This document shows, piece after piece, positions 55,753 to 64,000 of a stretch of DNA of 64,000 bases. How positions within the stretch are numbered: the stretch's first letter is position 1; every line of letters begins with the position of its first letter. Where the stretch lies: assembly GCA_046327715.1 (NCBI GenBank), contig JAXLXY010000008.1:1-64000 (forward strand), written 5' to 3'. A program made the position numbers and the translations under genes. Under the pieces are notes generated by a model, which was not told where the DNA came from, searched no databases, and was given only the letters and a program-made list of their open reading frames with translations. The stretch is from JADJOM01 sp046327715. Lineage in GTDB: Bacteria; Gemmatimonadota; Gemmatimonadetes; Gemmatimonadales; GWC2-71-9.

Positions 55753-56976
55753 TCAGGAAGGCAGCTTGGCGATCTGGCGGGCTTCCGTCCCCGGGGGAAT
55801 GTCGGGATGCACGACGCTCACCACCCGGGCGGTCGCGGTCCGCTCGCCCACGTGGACGACCTGGACGGTCCCCATCGGATCATCGGTGACCGTTGCCATG
55901 TCGACCCGGCTGCGGGCGCGCTGGCGCAACTCGAAGAGGTCGCCGATGGCCACGCCGTCCTTCCGGCCGCGGTTCAGGAACACGACATCCTGCGGGCCAG
56001 TGAGGGGCTGGCGATCCCGGTGCGCCAGCAGGTTGGCCTGGACGCCGTCGGAGATCGGGACGGGACGCACGTTCCCCGGGTCCACGAAGCGCTCCGCCGG
56101 GAGGACCACCTGGTGATCCCGCACGGGCGCGTAGGTCGCGATGACCTCGGCCACGTTCTCCGGCCGGCTCACGTCCACCACGCGCACCAGGCCCGTGGGT
56201 GCCACGACCTGGCCATAGCCATCGATGGTCTGGCGCACGAGGCCCACCATGAGGGTGTCGCCGACCTGATAGGTACCGCCGACCGGCGGCAGGATGCCGA
56301 TCCGGGAGTGCAGCGTCGCCGTGGTGCGGGCGGAGACTTCCTCGATCTGCAGCGGGGTGGTGGTGCCAAGCACCCGGCCGAAGGGCAGCTGCTGGTCCTC
56401 CGTCAGGAAGCCGGAGCTGTAGAACTCGCTCCTCCGAATGGGCCGGTAGTTCCGTTCGAGGGCGAGCTCGAGACTCGGCCCGACCTGGCCGAGCCGGCGG
56501 CGATCACCGACCAGCGGCGTGAGGTCGACGTCGTCCCGGTTGTCGGACACCGGTTCCTCGGAGATGTCGGCCACCTGCGGCTCGGCGAGACCCGCAGCCG
56601 CGGGCTCCTCCGCCGCGGCATCGGCGGGCTCTTCCGCCGCCGGGATCCCCGCTTGCGGCTGGGCCTCGACAGGCACCGGCTGCGCACCGGCCGGGACCGG
56701 CGTGTCGGTGGCCGGCACGGCCGCGACGTCGGTCCCACCCGAGAGGCGGAGCACCTCGTTGGGATAGATCCAGTGCGGATCCTCGACGACGTTGGTGTTG
56801 AGGCGGTAGATCTCGGGCCAGAGGAACGGGTCGCCGAGGTACTGGCGAGCCAGGTCCCACAGGGTGTCCCCGGGGCGGACGGTATGGGTCTCAGGCCGCG
56901 CCTGAGCTCCAGCGGCGAGTGGCAGAGCGAGCGCCGCGAGCACCACGCAGAGGCGCAACCGAGCGGAAGTGGACAT
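55753..56976 (-). CDS. LysM-domain periplasmic protein
   Basis: A 407-residue secreted protein: signal peptide to about residue 25 (AAGAQ), then a LysM domain (THTVRPGDTLWDLARQYLGDPFLWPEIYRLN) for peptidoglycan binding, an acidic linker, and a large C-terminal region (from about 165) without a family I recognise. Its FYSSGFLTE and repeated VGDTLMVGLV, GDLFELRQRA segments suggest beta domains as in Gemmatimonadota/Bacteroidota LysM proteins. ATG 56976 has GAGG 8 nt upstream; GTG 56979 is in frame. Position beside tol genes suggests an envelope role. Confidence 0.85.
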   Translation of the reverse strand: MSTSARLRLCVVLAALALPLAAGAQARPETHTVRPGDTLWDLARQYLGDPFLWPEIYRLNTNVVEDPHWIYPNEVLRLSGGTDVAAVPATDTPVPAGAQPVPVEAQPQAGIPAAEEPADAAAEEPAAAGLAEPQVADISEEPVSDNRDDVDLTPLVGDRRRLGQVGPSLELALERNYRPIRRSEFYSSGFLTEDQQLPFGRVLGTTTPLQIEEVSARTTATLHSRIGILPPVGGTYQVGDTLMVGLVRQTIDGYGQVVAPTGLVRVVDVSRPENVAEVIATYAPVRDHQVVLPAERFVDPGNVRPVPISDGVQANLLAHRDRQPLTGPQDVVFLNRGRKDGVAIGDLFELRQRARSRVDMATVTDDPMGTVQVVHVGERTATARVVSVVHPDIPPGTEARQIAKLPS

Positions 56977-57143
56977 CACGCTACCCTCAAGGGTGGGAGA
57001 CGGGGTAACCCAATATATGACATGGGGCTTCGTCGCGCCACTCAGAGACTAGGTGAGACGGCCTGCCGTAAGTCGAAGGGAATGCGGCGTTTGGGCTGGT
57101 GACGGCAGTCACACCGGCCACGGATGCACCGGTGAACACCGGC

Positions 57144-57166
57144 GGGGCCGGGAACGGTCCGGCCCC
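57144..57166. terminator. Hairpin downstream of ssb
   Basis: GGGGCCGG (57144-57151) and CCGGCCCC (57159-57166) with a 7-nt loop, about 50 bp past the ssb stop. A plausible terminator without a U-tract. Confidence 0.5.
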
Positions 57167-57217
57167 CAGCGGCCCGAAGGGCCAGCCGGGGGCCGGGTCG
57201 TGGCGCGCCACCTGGGC

Positions 57218-57730
57218 TCAGAAGGGGAGGTCGTCGTCCTCGCCATCGAGCGCGCCGGGGAAGTCGTCGAACGACTCCTTGCCGCCCTCCTTGGCGTCCT
57301 TCTTGGCCGGGGCCGCCGGGCTGGCCGCCGCCGCCCGCGCGGGCGTGAACCCTCCGCCGTCCCCGCCAGCCCCACCCTTGCCGGAGAGCATGATGATTTC
57401 GCTGGCGATGATCTCGGTGGTGTAGCGGGTCTGGCCGTCCTTGTCCTGCCAGGAGCGGTACTCGATCCGACCCTCGACGTAGAGCTTGTCGCCCTTCTTG
57501 CAGTACTTCTCGATGACGTCGGCGAGCCCGGTGCCGGCCCCGCGCGCGTTGTTCCACGCGACGATGCGGTGCCACTCGGTCTTCTCCTGCTTGTCGCCGC
57601 CCTGCCCGCTCCACTGGCGGCTGGTGGCGAGGCTGAAGTTGGCGACGCGCCCACCGCCGCTGGTGCTGCGCACTTCCGGATCCTGACCGATGTTGCCGAT
57701 CAGGGTCACCTTGTTGAGGCTGCGACTCAC
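57218..57730 (-). CDS. ssb: Single-stranded DNA-binding protein
   Basis: A 170-residue SSB: OB-fold (LNKVTLIGNIGQDPEVR, VEGRIEYRSWQDKDGQTRYTTEI), a Gly/Ala linker and the acidic tip DDDLPF that recruits repair and replication partners. GTG 57730 was chosen over GTG 57742 because GGAGG lies 5 nt before it and it gives the usual SRSLNKVTLIG N-terminus. Confidence 0.96.
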   Translation of the reverse strand: MSRSLNKVTLIGNIGQDPEVRSTSGGGRVANFSLATSRQWSGQGGDKQEKTEWHRIVAWNNARGAGTGLADVIEKYCKKGDKLYVEGRIEYRSWQDKDGQTRYTTEIIASEIIMLSGKGGAGGDGGGFTPARAAAASPAAPAKKDAKEGGKESFDDFPGALDGEDDDLPF

Positions 57731-57835
57731 GGGAACCTCCACTCCTGGGGGACAGTTGGTCTGGACGGACGGGGTCGAGCATACCGACGACCGCCGCCCG
57801 GCGCCTACACGAAAGCTAGCGGCATGGGCACGGAA

Positions 57836-58294
57836 TCACGCGCCATCGGGGAGGGCGAGGCGGAGGACAATCGCATCCTCGACCGGATTCCGGTAGTACC
57901 CGGACCTCCGCCCCACCGGGCGGAACCCGCGGCGCTCGTAGAGGGCGCGCGCGCCCGCGTTCCCCGCCCGCACCTCGAGGTACACCTGGCGGGCCCCGCG
58001 CGCCCGCAGGAGGCCCAGCCCCTCCTCGAGGAGGCGGGCCCCGAGGCCTTCCCGGCGGTGTTCCGGCGCCACGGCGAGGTTCATGATCTCGCCCTCCCCG
58101 GCGACCGCGCGCCCCACGAGATAGCCGCCAATCTGGCGGTCCCACTCGGCCACGAGCCCGATCCCGAGGGGAAAGCGGAAGGTCTCCTCGAAGGCCGCGA
58201 CGCTCCAGGGATCACTGAAGCAGCGCTGCTCGATCGGCGCGATGCGCGCCGCGTCAGCGGCCCGCGCGGGCCGGATCAGCCAGCGGTCGGCCAT
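57836..58294 (-). CDS. rimI: Ribosomal protein S18 alanine N-acetyltransferase RimI
   Basis: A 152-residue GNAT acetyltransferase. The acetyl-CoA motif A is seen in MNLAVAPEHRREGLGARLLEEGL and the C-terminal YLEVRAGNAGARALYERRGF region is typical of RimI. It overlaps tsaB by 41 nt; tsaB-rimI pairs are common. The ATG start was kept because it preserves the N-terminal IRPARAADAARI strand. Confidence 0.9.
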   Translation of the reverse strand: MADRWLIRPARAADAARIAPIEQRCFSDPWSVAAFEETFRFPLGIGLVAEWDRQIGGYLVGRAVAGEGEIMNLAVAPEHRREGLGARLLEEGLGLLRARGARQVYLEVRAGNAGARALYERRGFRPVGRRSGYYRNPVEDAIVLRLALPDGA

Positions 58295-58931
58295 GCTTGA
58301 GTTCCCACTGGACCTGCGCCTCGGCGGGGCGGCCGTACTCCGGTTCCCACGCCGCCACCGCCGCGACCTGCTGCACTCCCCCGGCCCGCCCGACCAGGTC
58401 GAGGAGGAGGCCGGCGTCGGGCCAGGTGGGCGTGCCGCCGAGGGTCGACGCCGCGGGCCCCACGATGGCCGCGGGTGCGGGGACCAGGCCGGCCAGCGCG
58501 TCCGGACGCCGTACGGCCGGGGCCAGGACCACCTCCACCCGCGCGGGCCCGAAGCGGTAGGCCGCCGCGAAGAGGTCGCCGCGCAGGGCATTGCTGACGG
58601 CCAGGACCACGCCACCGTCCGCGGCCCGCGCCGCCGCGCACACCAGCAGCGACGGGGCCAACCACAGCGGCATGCTGCGCGCCCGGACGAGCGCCTTCGC
58701 GACGGCCGCGCCAACCCGCAATCCCGTGAAGCTGCCGGGGCCGTCGGCGAGGGCAATGCCCTCGAGGCCGCCATATCCCATCCCCGCCTCGGCCAGGCAG
58801 CGCTCGATGGCCGGCACCAGCTCGGCCGCGTGCCGCCGGGCACCGACCACCTCGGCGCGGGCCGCGAGGACCCCGGGTCCTCCCAGCGCGACAGAGGCGC
58901 GGTCGGTCGCGGTGTCGATGGCCAGCCACAT
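58254..58931 (-). CDS. tsaB: tRNA threonylcarbamoyladenosine biosynthesis protein TsaB
   Basis: A 225-residue TsaB, part of the t6A37 tRNA modification complex with TsaD and TsaE. The N-terminus LAIDTATDRASVAL and the GPGSFTGLRVG motif near residue 70 are diagnostic. ATG 58931 overlaps the tsaE stop by 1 nt. An earlier in-frame ATG adds sequence with no homology. Confidence 0.93.
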   Translation of the reverse strand: MWLAIDTATDRASVALGGPGVLAARAEVVGARRHAAELVPAIERCLAEAGMGYGGLEGIALADGPGSFTGLRVGAAVAKALVRARSMPLWLAPSLLVCAAARAADGGVVLAVSNALRGDLFAAAYRFGPARVEVVLAPAVRRPDALAGLVPAPAAIVGPAASTLGGTPTWPDAGLLLDLVGRAGGVQQVAAVAAWEPEYGRPAEAQVQWELKHGRPLADPARAGR

Positions 58932-59344
58932 CAGGCCAGCTCCTCGAGCCCGCGGCGGCCGGCGTCGGGCAGGTGTGAGAGTCGGAACCGGCGGGCATCC
59001 AGGGGGAGCCAGGGCCCCGCGCGCTCCGGCCACTCGACGATCACGGCATCGCCCTCCGCCAGCAGCCCCTCCCAGTCGAGGTCGGCCGCCTCGTCCGGAT
59101 GCTGCAGGCGGTAGCAGTCGAGGTGGAACACCGGCCCGCGCCGGCCGGCGTACCGGTGCACGAGCGCGTAGGTGGGACTGGTGGCGCCCTCCCGGACGCC
59201 GAGCCCGCGGGCGAGCGCCCGCGCGAAGGTGGTCTTGCCCGCGCCGAGATCGCCCTCGAGGGTGATCACCGTGCCGGGCGGCAGCTCGGCCCCGAGGGCC
59301 TCGGCGGTCGCGGCGAGCTCGGGTTCGGTCAGCATCCGGATCAC
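58931..59344 (-). CDS. tsaE: tRNA threonylcarbamoyladenosine biosynthesis ATPase TsaE
   Basis: A 137-residue P-loop protein with Walker A GDLGAGKTTFARALARGLG near residue 32 and TSPTYALVHRY, then HLDCYRL typical of TsaE. GTG 59344 overlaps the uvrB stop (GTGA) and is preferred for that reason; ATG 59335 is the alternative. Confidence 0.93.
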   Translation of the reverse strand: MIRMLTEPELAATAEALGAELPPGTVITLEGDLGAGKTTFARALARGLGVREGATSPTYALVHRYAGRRGPVFHLDCYRLQHPDEAADLDWEGLLAEGDAVIVEWPERAGPWLPLDARRFRLSHLPDAGRRGLEELA

Positions 59345-61386
59345 GCGCGCTTCCGGGTGGTCGCCGCCCCGCGCCCCACCTCCGGCGCGTCGAGCGCGCG
59401 CAGCTCGTTCACCTGGTCGCGGAGCATCGCGGCCACCTCGAACTCGAGGTTGGCGGCGGCTTCCTTCATCTGCCGCTCGAGTGCGGCGATGGTCTGGGCC
59501 CGCTTGGCCGGATCGCGGAAGTCGAGCTCCACCAGGCGCTCTTCCTTCCGCTTCTCCGGCTTCTCGGTCCGCGCATCGGCGACCCGGGTGGTCAGCCGCA
59601 CCTCGTCCATGGACTTGATGATGGAGCGCGGCGTGATGCCATGCTCCGCGTTGTAGGCCAGCTGCCGCACCCGCCGCCGTTCCATCTCCTTGAGCGCGCG
59701 ATCCATCGAGCCGGTCATCCGGTCGGCGTAGAGGATGGCCTTGCCATTGACGTTGCGGGCAGCGCGGCCCACCGTCTGGATCAGCGAGCGATCGGAGCGG
59801 AGGAACCCTTCCTGGTCGGCGTCGAGGATGGCCACCAGTGAGACCTCCGGGAGGTCGAGCCCCTCCCGCAGGAGGTTGATGCCCACCAGGACGTCGAACT
59901 CCCCGAGCCGCAGCCCGCGCAGGATCTCCATCCGCTCGATCGCATCGATGTCGGAGTGCAGGTAGCGCACCCGGACCCCGGTCTGCTGCAGGTAGTCCGT
60001 CAGGTCCTCGGACATGCGCTTGGTGAGCGTGGTGACGAGCACCCGCTCGCGCAGGCGGACCCGCTCGCGGATCTCGCCGAGGAGGTCGTCCACCTGGCCC
60101 TTGACCGGCCGGATCTCGACGACGGGGTCGACGAGGCCGGTGGGGCGGATGATCTGCTCCACCACCCGCCCGGCGGAGATCTGCAGTTCGAGTTCCCCGG
60201 GGGTGGCGGAGACGCAGAGCATCTGCGGCACGATGGCCATGAACTCGTCGAAGTGCAGTGGACGATTGTCCAGCGCCGAGGGGAGCCGGAAGCCGTACTC
60301 CACCAGCGTGGTCTTGCGGGCGCGGTCCCCGTTGAACATGCCGCCGATCTGCGGCAGGGTGACGTGGGACTCGTCGGCCACGACCAGGAACTCCGGCGGG
60401 AAGTAGTCGAGCAGGCAGGCGGGCCGCTCCCCCGCCTGTCGGCCGGAGATCGGGCGCGAGTAGTTCTCGATGCCGGCGCAGGTGCCCACCTCGAGCATCA
60501 TCTCGATGTCGAAGGTGGTCCGGGACTCCAGCCGCTGGGCCTCGAGGAGCTTTCCGGCCTCGCGCAGTTCCCGCAGCCGCTCCGCCAGCTCGGCCCGGAT
60601 GACCTTCACCGCGCGCTCGATGGTGGGCCGCTCGGTGACGAAGTGCTTGGCCGGGTAGATGGCGCAGCGCTCGAGGCTGGCGATGACCTTGCCGGTCAGC
60701 GGGTCCACCTTGGCCACCCGCTCCACCCGGTCGCCCCAGAATTCCACCCGGAGGGCCTGCTCGGCATAGGCCGGGTAGATCTCGACGGTGTCGCCACGGA
60801 CCCGGAAGGTGCCCTGCTCGAAGGCCACGTCGTTGCGCCCGTACTGGATCCGCACGAGGTCGGCGAGCAGGTTATCGCGCCCCTTTTCCTCACCCACGTG
60901 CGCCGTCACGAGCAGCCGCCGGTACTCCGCCGGATCGCCGAGGCCGTAGATCGCGCTCACGGTGGCAACGATGACGACGTCTTCCCGCTCCATCAGGCTC
61001 GAGGTGGCCCGCAGCCGCAGGCTCTCGATGTCGGCGTTGATCGAGGCGTCCTTTTCGATATAGACGTCGGTCGACGGGACGTAGGCCTCGGGCTGGTAGT
61101 AGTCGTAGTAGGAGACGAAGTACTCCACCGCGTTGCCGGGGAGGAACTGGCGGAGTTCGCCGTACAGCTGGGCGGCCAGCGTCTTGTTGTGCGAGAGCAC
61201 CAGCGTGGGCTTGCCGTACTTCGCGATGACGTGGGCCAGGGTCATCGTCTTGCCGGAACCGGTGACCCCGAGCAGGGTCTGGTACCGGTCCCCGCGGACC
61301 AGACCGGCCGAGAGGTCGGCGATGGCGCCGGGCTGGTCGCCCGCCGGCTCGAATGGGGCAACGACCTGGAAGGCTGGGCTCGACAT
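59341..61386 (-). CDS. uvrB: Excinuclease ABC subunit UvrB
   Basis: A 681-residue UvrB for nucleotide-excision repair. Walker A GVTGSGKT is near 40-47, the beta-hairpin YYDYYQPEAYVPSTDVYIEKD near 92-112, the helicase motifs and the C-terminal UvrC-binding coiled coil (about 640-665) are intact. TATATT lies 6 nt before ATG 61386 and there is no Shine-Dalgarno sequence, suggesting leaderless translation. Confidence 0.97.
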   Translation of the reverse strand: MSSPAFQVVAPFEPAGDQPGAIADLSAGLVRGDRYQTLLGVTGSGKTMTLAHVIAKYGKPTLVLSHNKTLAAQLYGELRQFLPGNAVEYFVSYYDYYQPEAYVPSTDVYIEKDASINADIESLRLRATSSLMEREDVVIVATVSAIYGLGDPAEYRRLLVTAHVGEEKGRDNLLADLVRIQYGRNDVAFEQGTFRVRGDTVEIYPAYAEQALRVEFWGDRVERVAKVDPLTGKVIASLERCAIYPAKHFVTERPTIERAVKVIRAELAERLRELREAGKLLEAQRLESRTTFDIEMMLEVGTCAGIENYSRPISGRQAGERPACLLDYFPPEFLVVADESHVTLPQIGGMFNGDRARKTTLVEYGFRLPSALDNRPLHFDEFMAIVPQMLCVSATPGELELQISAGRVVEQIIRPTGLVDPVVEIRPVKGQVDDLLGEIRERVRLRERVLVTTLTKRMSEDLTDYLQQTGVRVRYLHSDIDAIERMEILRGLRLGEFDVLVGINLLREGLDLPEVSLVAILDADQEGFLRSDRSLIQTVGRAARNVNGKAILYADRMTGSMDRALKEMERRRVRQLAYNAEHGITPRSIIKSMDEVRLTTRVADARTEKPEKRKEERLVELDFRDPAKRAQTIAALERQMKEAAANLEFEVAAMLRDQVNELRALDAPEVGRGAATTRKRA

Positions 61387-61431
61387 GGCCCCAATATACC
61401 AGCTACGGCGTTTCTTCGGGAGCCGCCAGCC

Positions 61432-61845
61432 TCACCGGGGGGCGGCGAGCTCGAGCAGCCGCTTCCAGTGCTCGGGGGCCACCGGCATGACGCTGAGGCG
61501 GCTCATGCGGACCAGCGGCAGCTCGGCCAGCTGGGGGTCCTGCTTGATGGCGGCGAGAGGCACCGGGCGGGCGAGCCGAGGACCGGGGGCCAGGTCGACG
61601 ACCACCAGCTTCGGATCGTCGCGCGTCGGGTCGGGATACGCGGCCCGGCTAACGCGGGCCTGTCCCACGACGGCCTTCTCCGCGCCGGAGTGGTACACCA
61701 GCACCCGGTCGCCGTGCTTCATCTCCCGCAGGTACTTGAGCGCCAGGTTGTTGCGCACCCCATCCCAGACGGCGCTCCCCTCCGCCACGAGACGGTCGAA
61801 GGAGTAGGTGGAGGGTTCGGTCTTGAGCAGCCAGTGGTTCGTCAT
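61432..61845 (-). CDS. EVE-domain protein
   Basis: A 137-residue EVE-domain protein (PUA-like fold that reads modified bases). NHWLLKTEPSTYSFDRL at the start, the WDGVRNNLALKYLREMKHGDRVLVYHSG segment and PLAAIKQDPQLAELPLVR are characteristic. Encoded 45 nt upstream of uvrB, in the same direction. Biological target unknown. Confidence 0.9.
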   Translation of the reverse strand: MTNHWLLKTEPSTYSFDRLVAEGSAVWDGVRNNLALKYLREMKHGDRVLVYHSGAEKAVVGQARVSRAAYPDPTRDDPKLVVVDLAPGPRLARPVPLAAIKQDPQLAELPLVRMSRLSVMPVAPEHWKRLLELAAPR

Positions 61846-61922
61846 CCGTGCGCGCCGGTCGGGAGTCGGGCCGGCTAGCATAGCCGTTCCCGGACGGGGG
61901 TCAATGCCGTGACCGTCGCCTG

Positions 61923-63389
61923 TTACAAAACGGCGAGGCGAGCCAAGTCGGGTTTCCCGCTCGGCAATCGTGGCAACTCGGACAGGACCCGGATGGCGGC
62001 GGGTTGCAGGTGACGCGGGAGTTCCCGGCCGCAATACCGGCGAATGCCCGCCGCCTCGGCCCCGGGGGCGAGGACGACGTAGGCCACCAGTGCATGGCCC
62101 CGCACGGCGTCGGGGACGGCGAGGACCGCGTGGGCCGCGGTCAGCCCGGAATCCGTGAGCGCATGCTCGAGTTCCTCCGGGTTCACCCGGTAGCCGAGGC
62201 ACTTCACCTGGCGGTCGCGGCGGCCCACGAAGTACAAGAATCCCTCAGCGTCCCGGCGAGCCAGGTCGCCGGTGCGTACGGCCCGGCCGGGCGCCCCCCG
62301 CGGGTGCGGCACGAAGGTGCGGGCGGTGGCGTCCGGGTTGTCCCAATATCCCAGGGTCACGGTCGGTCCCGCCTGGACTATCTCGCCCGTCTCGCCCTCG
62401 CCGCACTCGGTCCCATCCTCCCGCAGCAGGATGATCTCGGTCTCGGCGATGGCCCGCCCGATCGACCCGGGTCGACGCGTGAGCTCCTCCGGGGGAAGGA
62501 AGGTGCTGCGCAGCGCCTCCGTGAGGCCGTACATCAGGAAGAGGCGGGCACCCGGCTGAGCCCGCGCAATGGCGAGGGCGGTCTCCGCAGACACGCCGCC
62601 GCCGGCATTGGTGAGCACGCGCAGGTCGGGCAGTGGCACGTCCCGGAACCCGGGGGTCGCGAGCCACTGGTGCCAGAGGAGCGGCACGGCGGCGAGGACG
62701 GTGATGCGCTCCCGCCGGAAGGCGTCGACCACGTCGGCCGGGAGGGCGGCATCGATGATGACCAGCGTCCCGCCGGACTGCACGGCGAGGAGAACCTGGC
62801 TCAGGCCATAGACGAAGCTCACGGGAAGCACGCCGGCGATGCGATCGGTGGCCACGATCCCCAGGTACTCGGCCACGATGCGGGCGGAGGCGAGGAGGTT
62901 GCCATGCGAGACCACCACACCCTTGGCGAGTCCGGTCGTTCCCGAGGTGTAGATGAGTTGCGCGGGATCGTCGACGCCCCTGCCCACGGGGGTCCAGGCG
63001 GCCACCGGTGTCAGGTCGGTGGAACGAAGCACTGTCACTTCCGGCCCAGGTATCCCCGGCGACAGGTTGGCGGGGTCGACCGCCGCCAGCCGGGCACCGG
63101 AGTGGCGCAGAATGTGCTTTATCTGTGCTTCCCGGAATGCCAAGTCGAGCTGAACGGCGATCCCCCCCGCCGCGAGCACCCCGAAGTACGCGGCGATGGC
63201 CTCAGGCCCCCTGGGGCAGAGGATAGCCACCCGGTCGCCGGGCATGAGCCCTGCCCGAGTCAGGGCAGCCGCCCAGGCCGAGGATCGACGTACAAGGCCC
63301 AGCCAGGATGTGCGAGTGCCCGCCGAGAGGATGGCCGGCTGGCCGCCGGACCGCACCGAACGGGCCCAGAGCAGGTCAGCGAGATTCAT
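61923..63389 (-). CDS. AMP-forming acyl-CoA/acyl-carrier ligase
   Basis: A 488-residue ANL-superfamily adenylating enzyme. The P-loop YTSGTTGLAKGVVVSHGN is near 160-177, the LMYGLTEA motif near 290, and the C-terminal GRRDRQVKCLGYRVNPEELE and LPRLPSGKPDLAR (catalytic Lys). It is short, as in the ligases of exosortase/exopolysaccharide loci, and the divergent NAD synthase-like gene supports that setting. Substrate unknown. ATG 63389 gives a clean N-terminus. Confidence 0.87.
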   Translation of the reverse strand: MNLADLLWARSVRSGGQPAILSAGTRTSWLGLVRRSSAWAAALTRAGLMPGDRVAILCPRGPEAIAAYFGVLAAGGIAVQLDLAFREAQIKHILRHSGARLAAVDPANLSPGIPGPEVTVLRSTDLTPVAAWTPVGRGVDDPAQLIYTSGTTGLAKGVVVSHGNLLASARIVAEYLGIVATDRIAGVLPVSFVYGLSQVLLAVQSGGTLVIIDAALPADVVDAFRRERITVLAAVPLLWHQWLATPGFRDVPLPDLRVLTNAGGGVSAETALAIARAQPGARLFLMYGLTEALRSTFLPPEELTRRPGSIGRAIAETEIILLREDGTECGEGETGEIVQAGPTVTLGYWDNPDATARTFVPHPRGAPGRAVRTGDLARRDAEGFLYFVGRRDRQVKCLGYRVNPEELEHALTDSGLTAAHAVLAVPDAVRGHALVAYVVLAPGAEAAGIRRYCGRELPRHLQPAAIRVLSELPRLPSGKPDLARLAVL

Positions 63390-63521
63390 GAGGGCCGGCA
63401 GGTCGCTGCGGGGGTGCAAATTCAGGCATCTCGGGCACCGTAGTCTCAATTCCGTCGTCAGGCGGGTGTTGCACGGCTGCGTCAGTTGTCGCAGTATCAG
63501 GCTACCATTTCAGGACACGCC
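63390..63521. other. Divergent intergenic region between the ligase and the NAD synthase-like gene
   Basis: The 132-bp gap is less GC-rich than its flanks and probably holds promoters for both genes. I see hexamers of moderate quality (for example TTGCAC near 63469) but no pairing good enough to assign. Confidence 0.4.
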
Positions 63522-64000
63522 ATGTCCATGCCAGCGAGTAGAATCCCACCCCAGCCCCGGCTGCACGACCCGGAAAGAGAGATCGAGCGGATCAGCGTCG
63601 CTCTTCGGAAGACCCTTGCCGAAACCCTGGGCCGGCGCGGCTTCGTGGTGGCCATCAGCGGCGGGATCGACTCGGCCGTCTGCGCCGGCCTCGCGGCGCG
63701 CGCGGTGGGCCCCAGCCGGGTCTTCGGCCTGTTGCTCCCGGAATACGAGTCGGATCCACTCAGCACTCGGCTCGGCCGGGCGGTGGCGGAGGCGTTCGGG
63801 ATTCCGGTGGCTGTCGAGGAAATCGGCCCCACCCTCGAAGCCCTCGGGTGCTACGCCCGCCGCGACGCGGCGATCCGGCGGGTGGTCCCGGCCTTCGGAC
63901 CCGGGTGGGGCTGCAAGATCGTGACCCCGACGGACCGACTCGAGGCGGACAGCCTGAATGTGCCGGCACTCCTCGTCCAGCCCCCCGACGGGCCGGCGCA
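63522..64000 (+). CDS. NAD+ synthase-like ATP-PPase (3' end beyond window)
   Basis: At least 159 residues of an adenine-nucleotide alpha hydrolase. The PP-loop SGGIDSAV is near residues 48-55 and LLLPEYESDPLSTRLGRAVAEAFGIPV matches NadE-type enzymes. The stretch around PTLEALGCYARRDAAIRRVVPAFGPGWGCKI is like NAD synthase paralogues in exopolysaccharide loci, where they are thought to amidate or aminate sugar-linked carboxylates. The missing C-terminus prevents a decision between housekeeping NadE and this paralogue. ATG 63522; ATG 63528 is in frame. Confidence 0.85.
   Translation, partial: MSMPASRIPPQPRLHDPEREIERISVALRKTLAETLGRRGFVVAISGGIDSAVCAGLAARAVGPSRVFGLLLPEYESDPLSTRLGRAVAEAFGIPVAVEEIGPTLEALGCYARRDAAIRRVVPAFGPGWGCKIVTPTDRLEADSLNVPALLVQPPDGPA

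Overview
The window is uniformly GC-rich (roughly 70% by eye), gene-dense chromosomal DNA from a diderm bacterium. LPS-export and Tol-Pal genes, lipoproteins with lipoboxes, a DUF4321 protein and the overall gene set point to a Gemmatimonadota-like organism. That taxonomic placement is inference; there is no rRNA to confirm it. I see no tRNA, rRNA, CRISPR array, prophage or insertion sequence.

Layout. 0-2.6 kb: two nucleotide-sugar genes (a Gfo/Idh/MocA oxidoreductase cut by the window edge and a UDP-HexNAc-type dehydrogenase), the edge of a surface-polysaccharide locus. 2.6-8 kb: a short isocitrate lyase, HflX, a LEA-type lipoprotein, an unknown gene and an unusual concentration of tandem repeats (8-bp, 7-bp and 21-bp periods). 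8-18.6 kb: a mostly overlapping minus-strand run recA-recX-alaS-unknown-PHP phosphatase-SDR-asparaginase-cca-ZIP-rarA. 18.6-27.7 kb: yraN, then a phenylalanine/tyrosine catabolic operon (hpd-hmgA-acetoacetyl-CoA ligase-unknown-fahA-phhA) with a divergent LysR regulator. 27.8-40.2 kb: a small secreted protein; the minus-strand chain TPR protein-aroQ-M24 peptidase-accB-pilT-accC-comB-ftsK; a divergent PpiD-like chaperone. 40.3-46 kb: tatA, DUF4321, polyprenyl synthase and a second TPR protein in one run, then hutH. 46-57 kb: a lipoprotein, then a cell-envelope operon tolQ-tolR-tolA-tolB-pal-cpoB ending in one reading frame that encodes TatC joined to an LptD-like outer-membrane protein, and a LysM protein. 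57-61.9 kb: ssb and uvrB-tsaE-tsaB-rimI, then an EVE-domain gene. 61.9-64 kb: an AMP-forming ligase and a divergent, truncated NAD synthase-like gene, resembling modules of exopolysaccharide loci.

How the genes work together. The tyrosine operon carries phenylalanine to fumarate plus acetoacetate and activates the acetoacetate to its CoA ester; no maleylacetoacetate isomerase is visible, and an unknown protein sits inside the operon. The Tol-Pal genes, TatC-LptD, PpiD, TatA and the LysM protein form an envelope-biogenesis theme. Many operons use ATGA or GTGA stop/start overlaps, which I used to choose starts, including several GTG starts. Several transcription-unit heads carry a TATA(T/C)T hexamer 6-9 nt before the ATG and no Shine-Dalgarno sequence, suggesting leaderless mRNAs.

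The observations I rate highest are the TatC-LptD fusion, whose junction looks like a cleavable signal peptide; the octamer-array/hairpin architecture at convergent gene ends; the 504-bp indel-free 21-bp array; and the unknown gene in the tyrosine operon.
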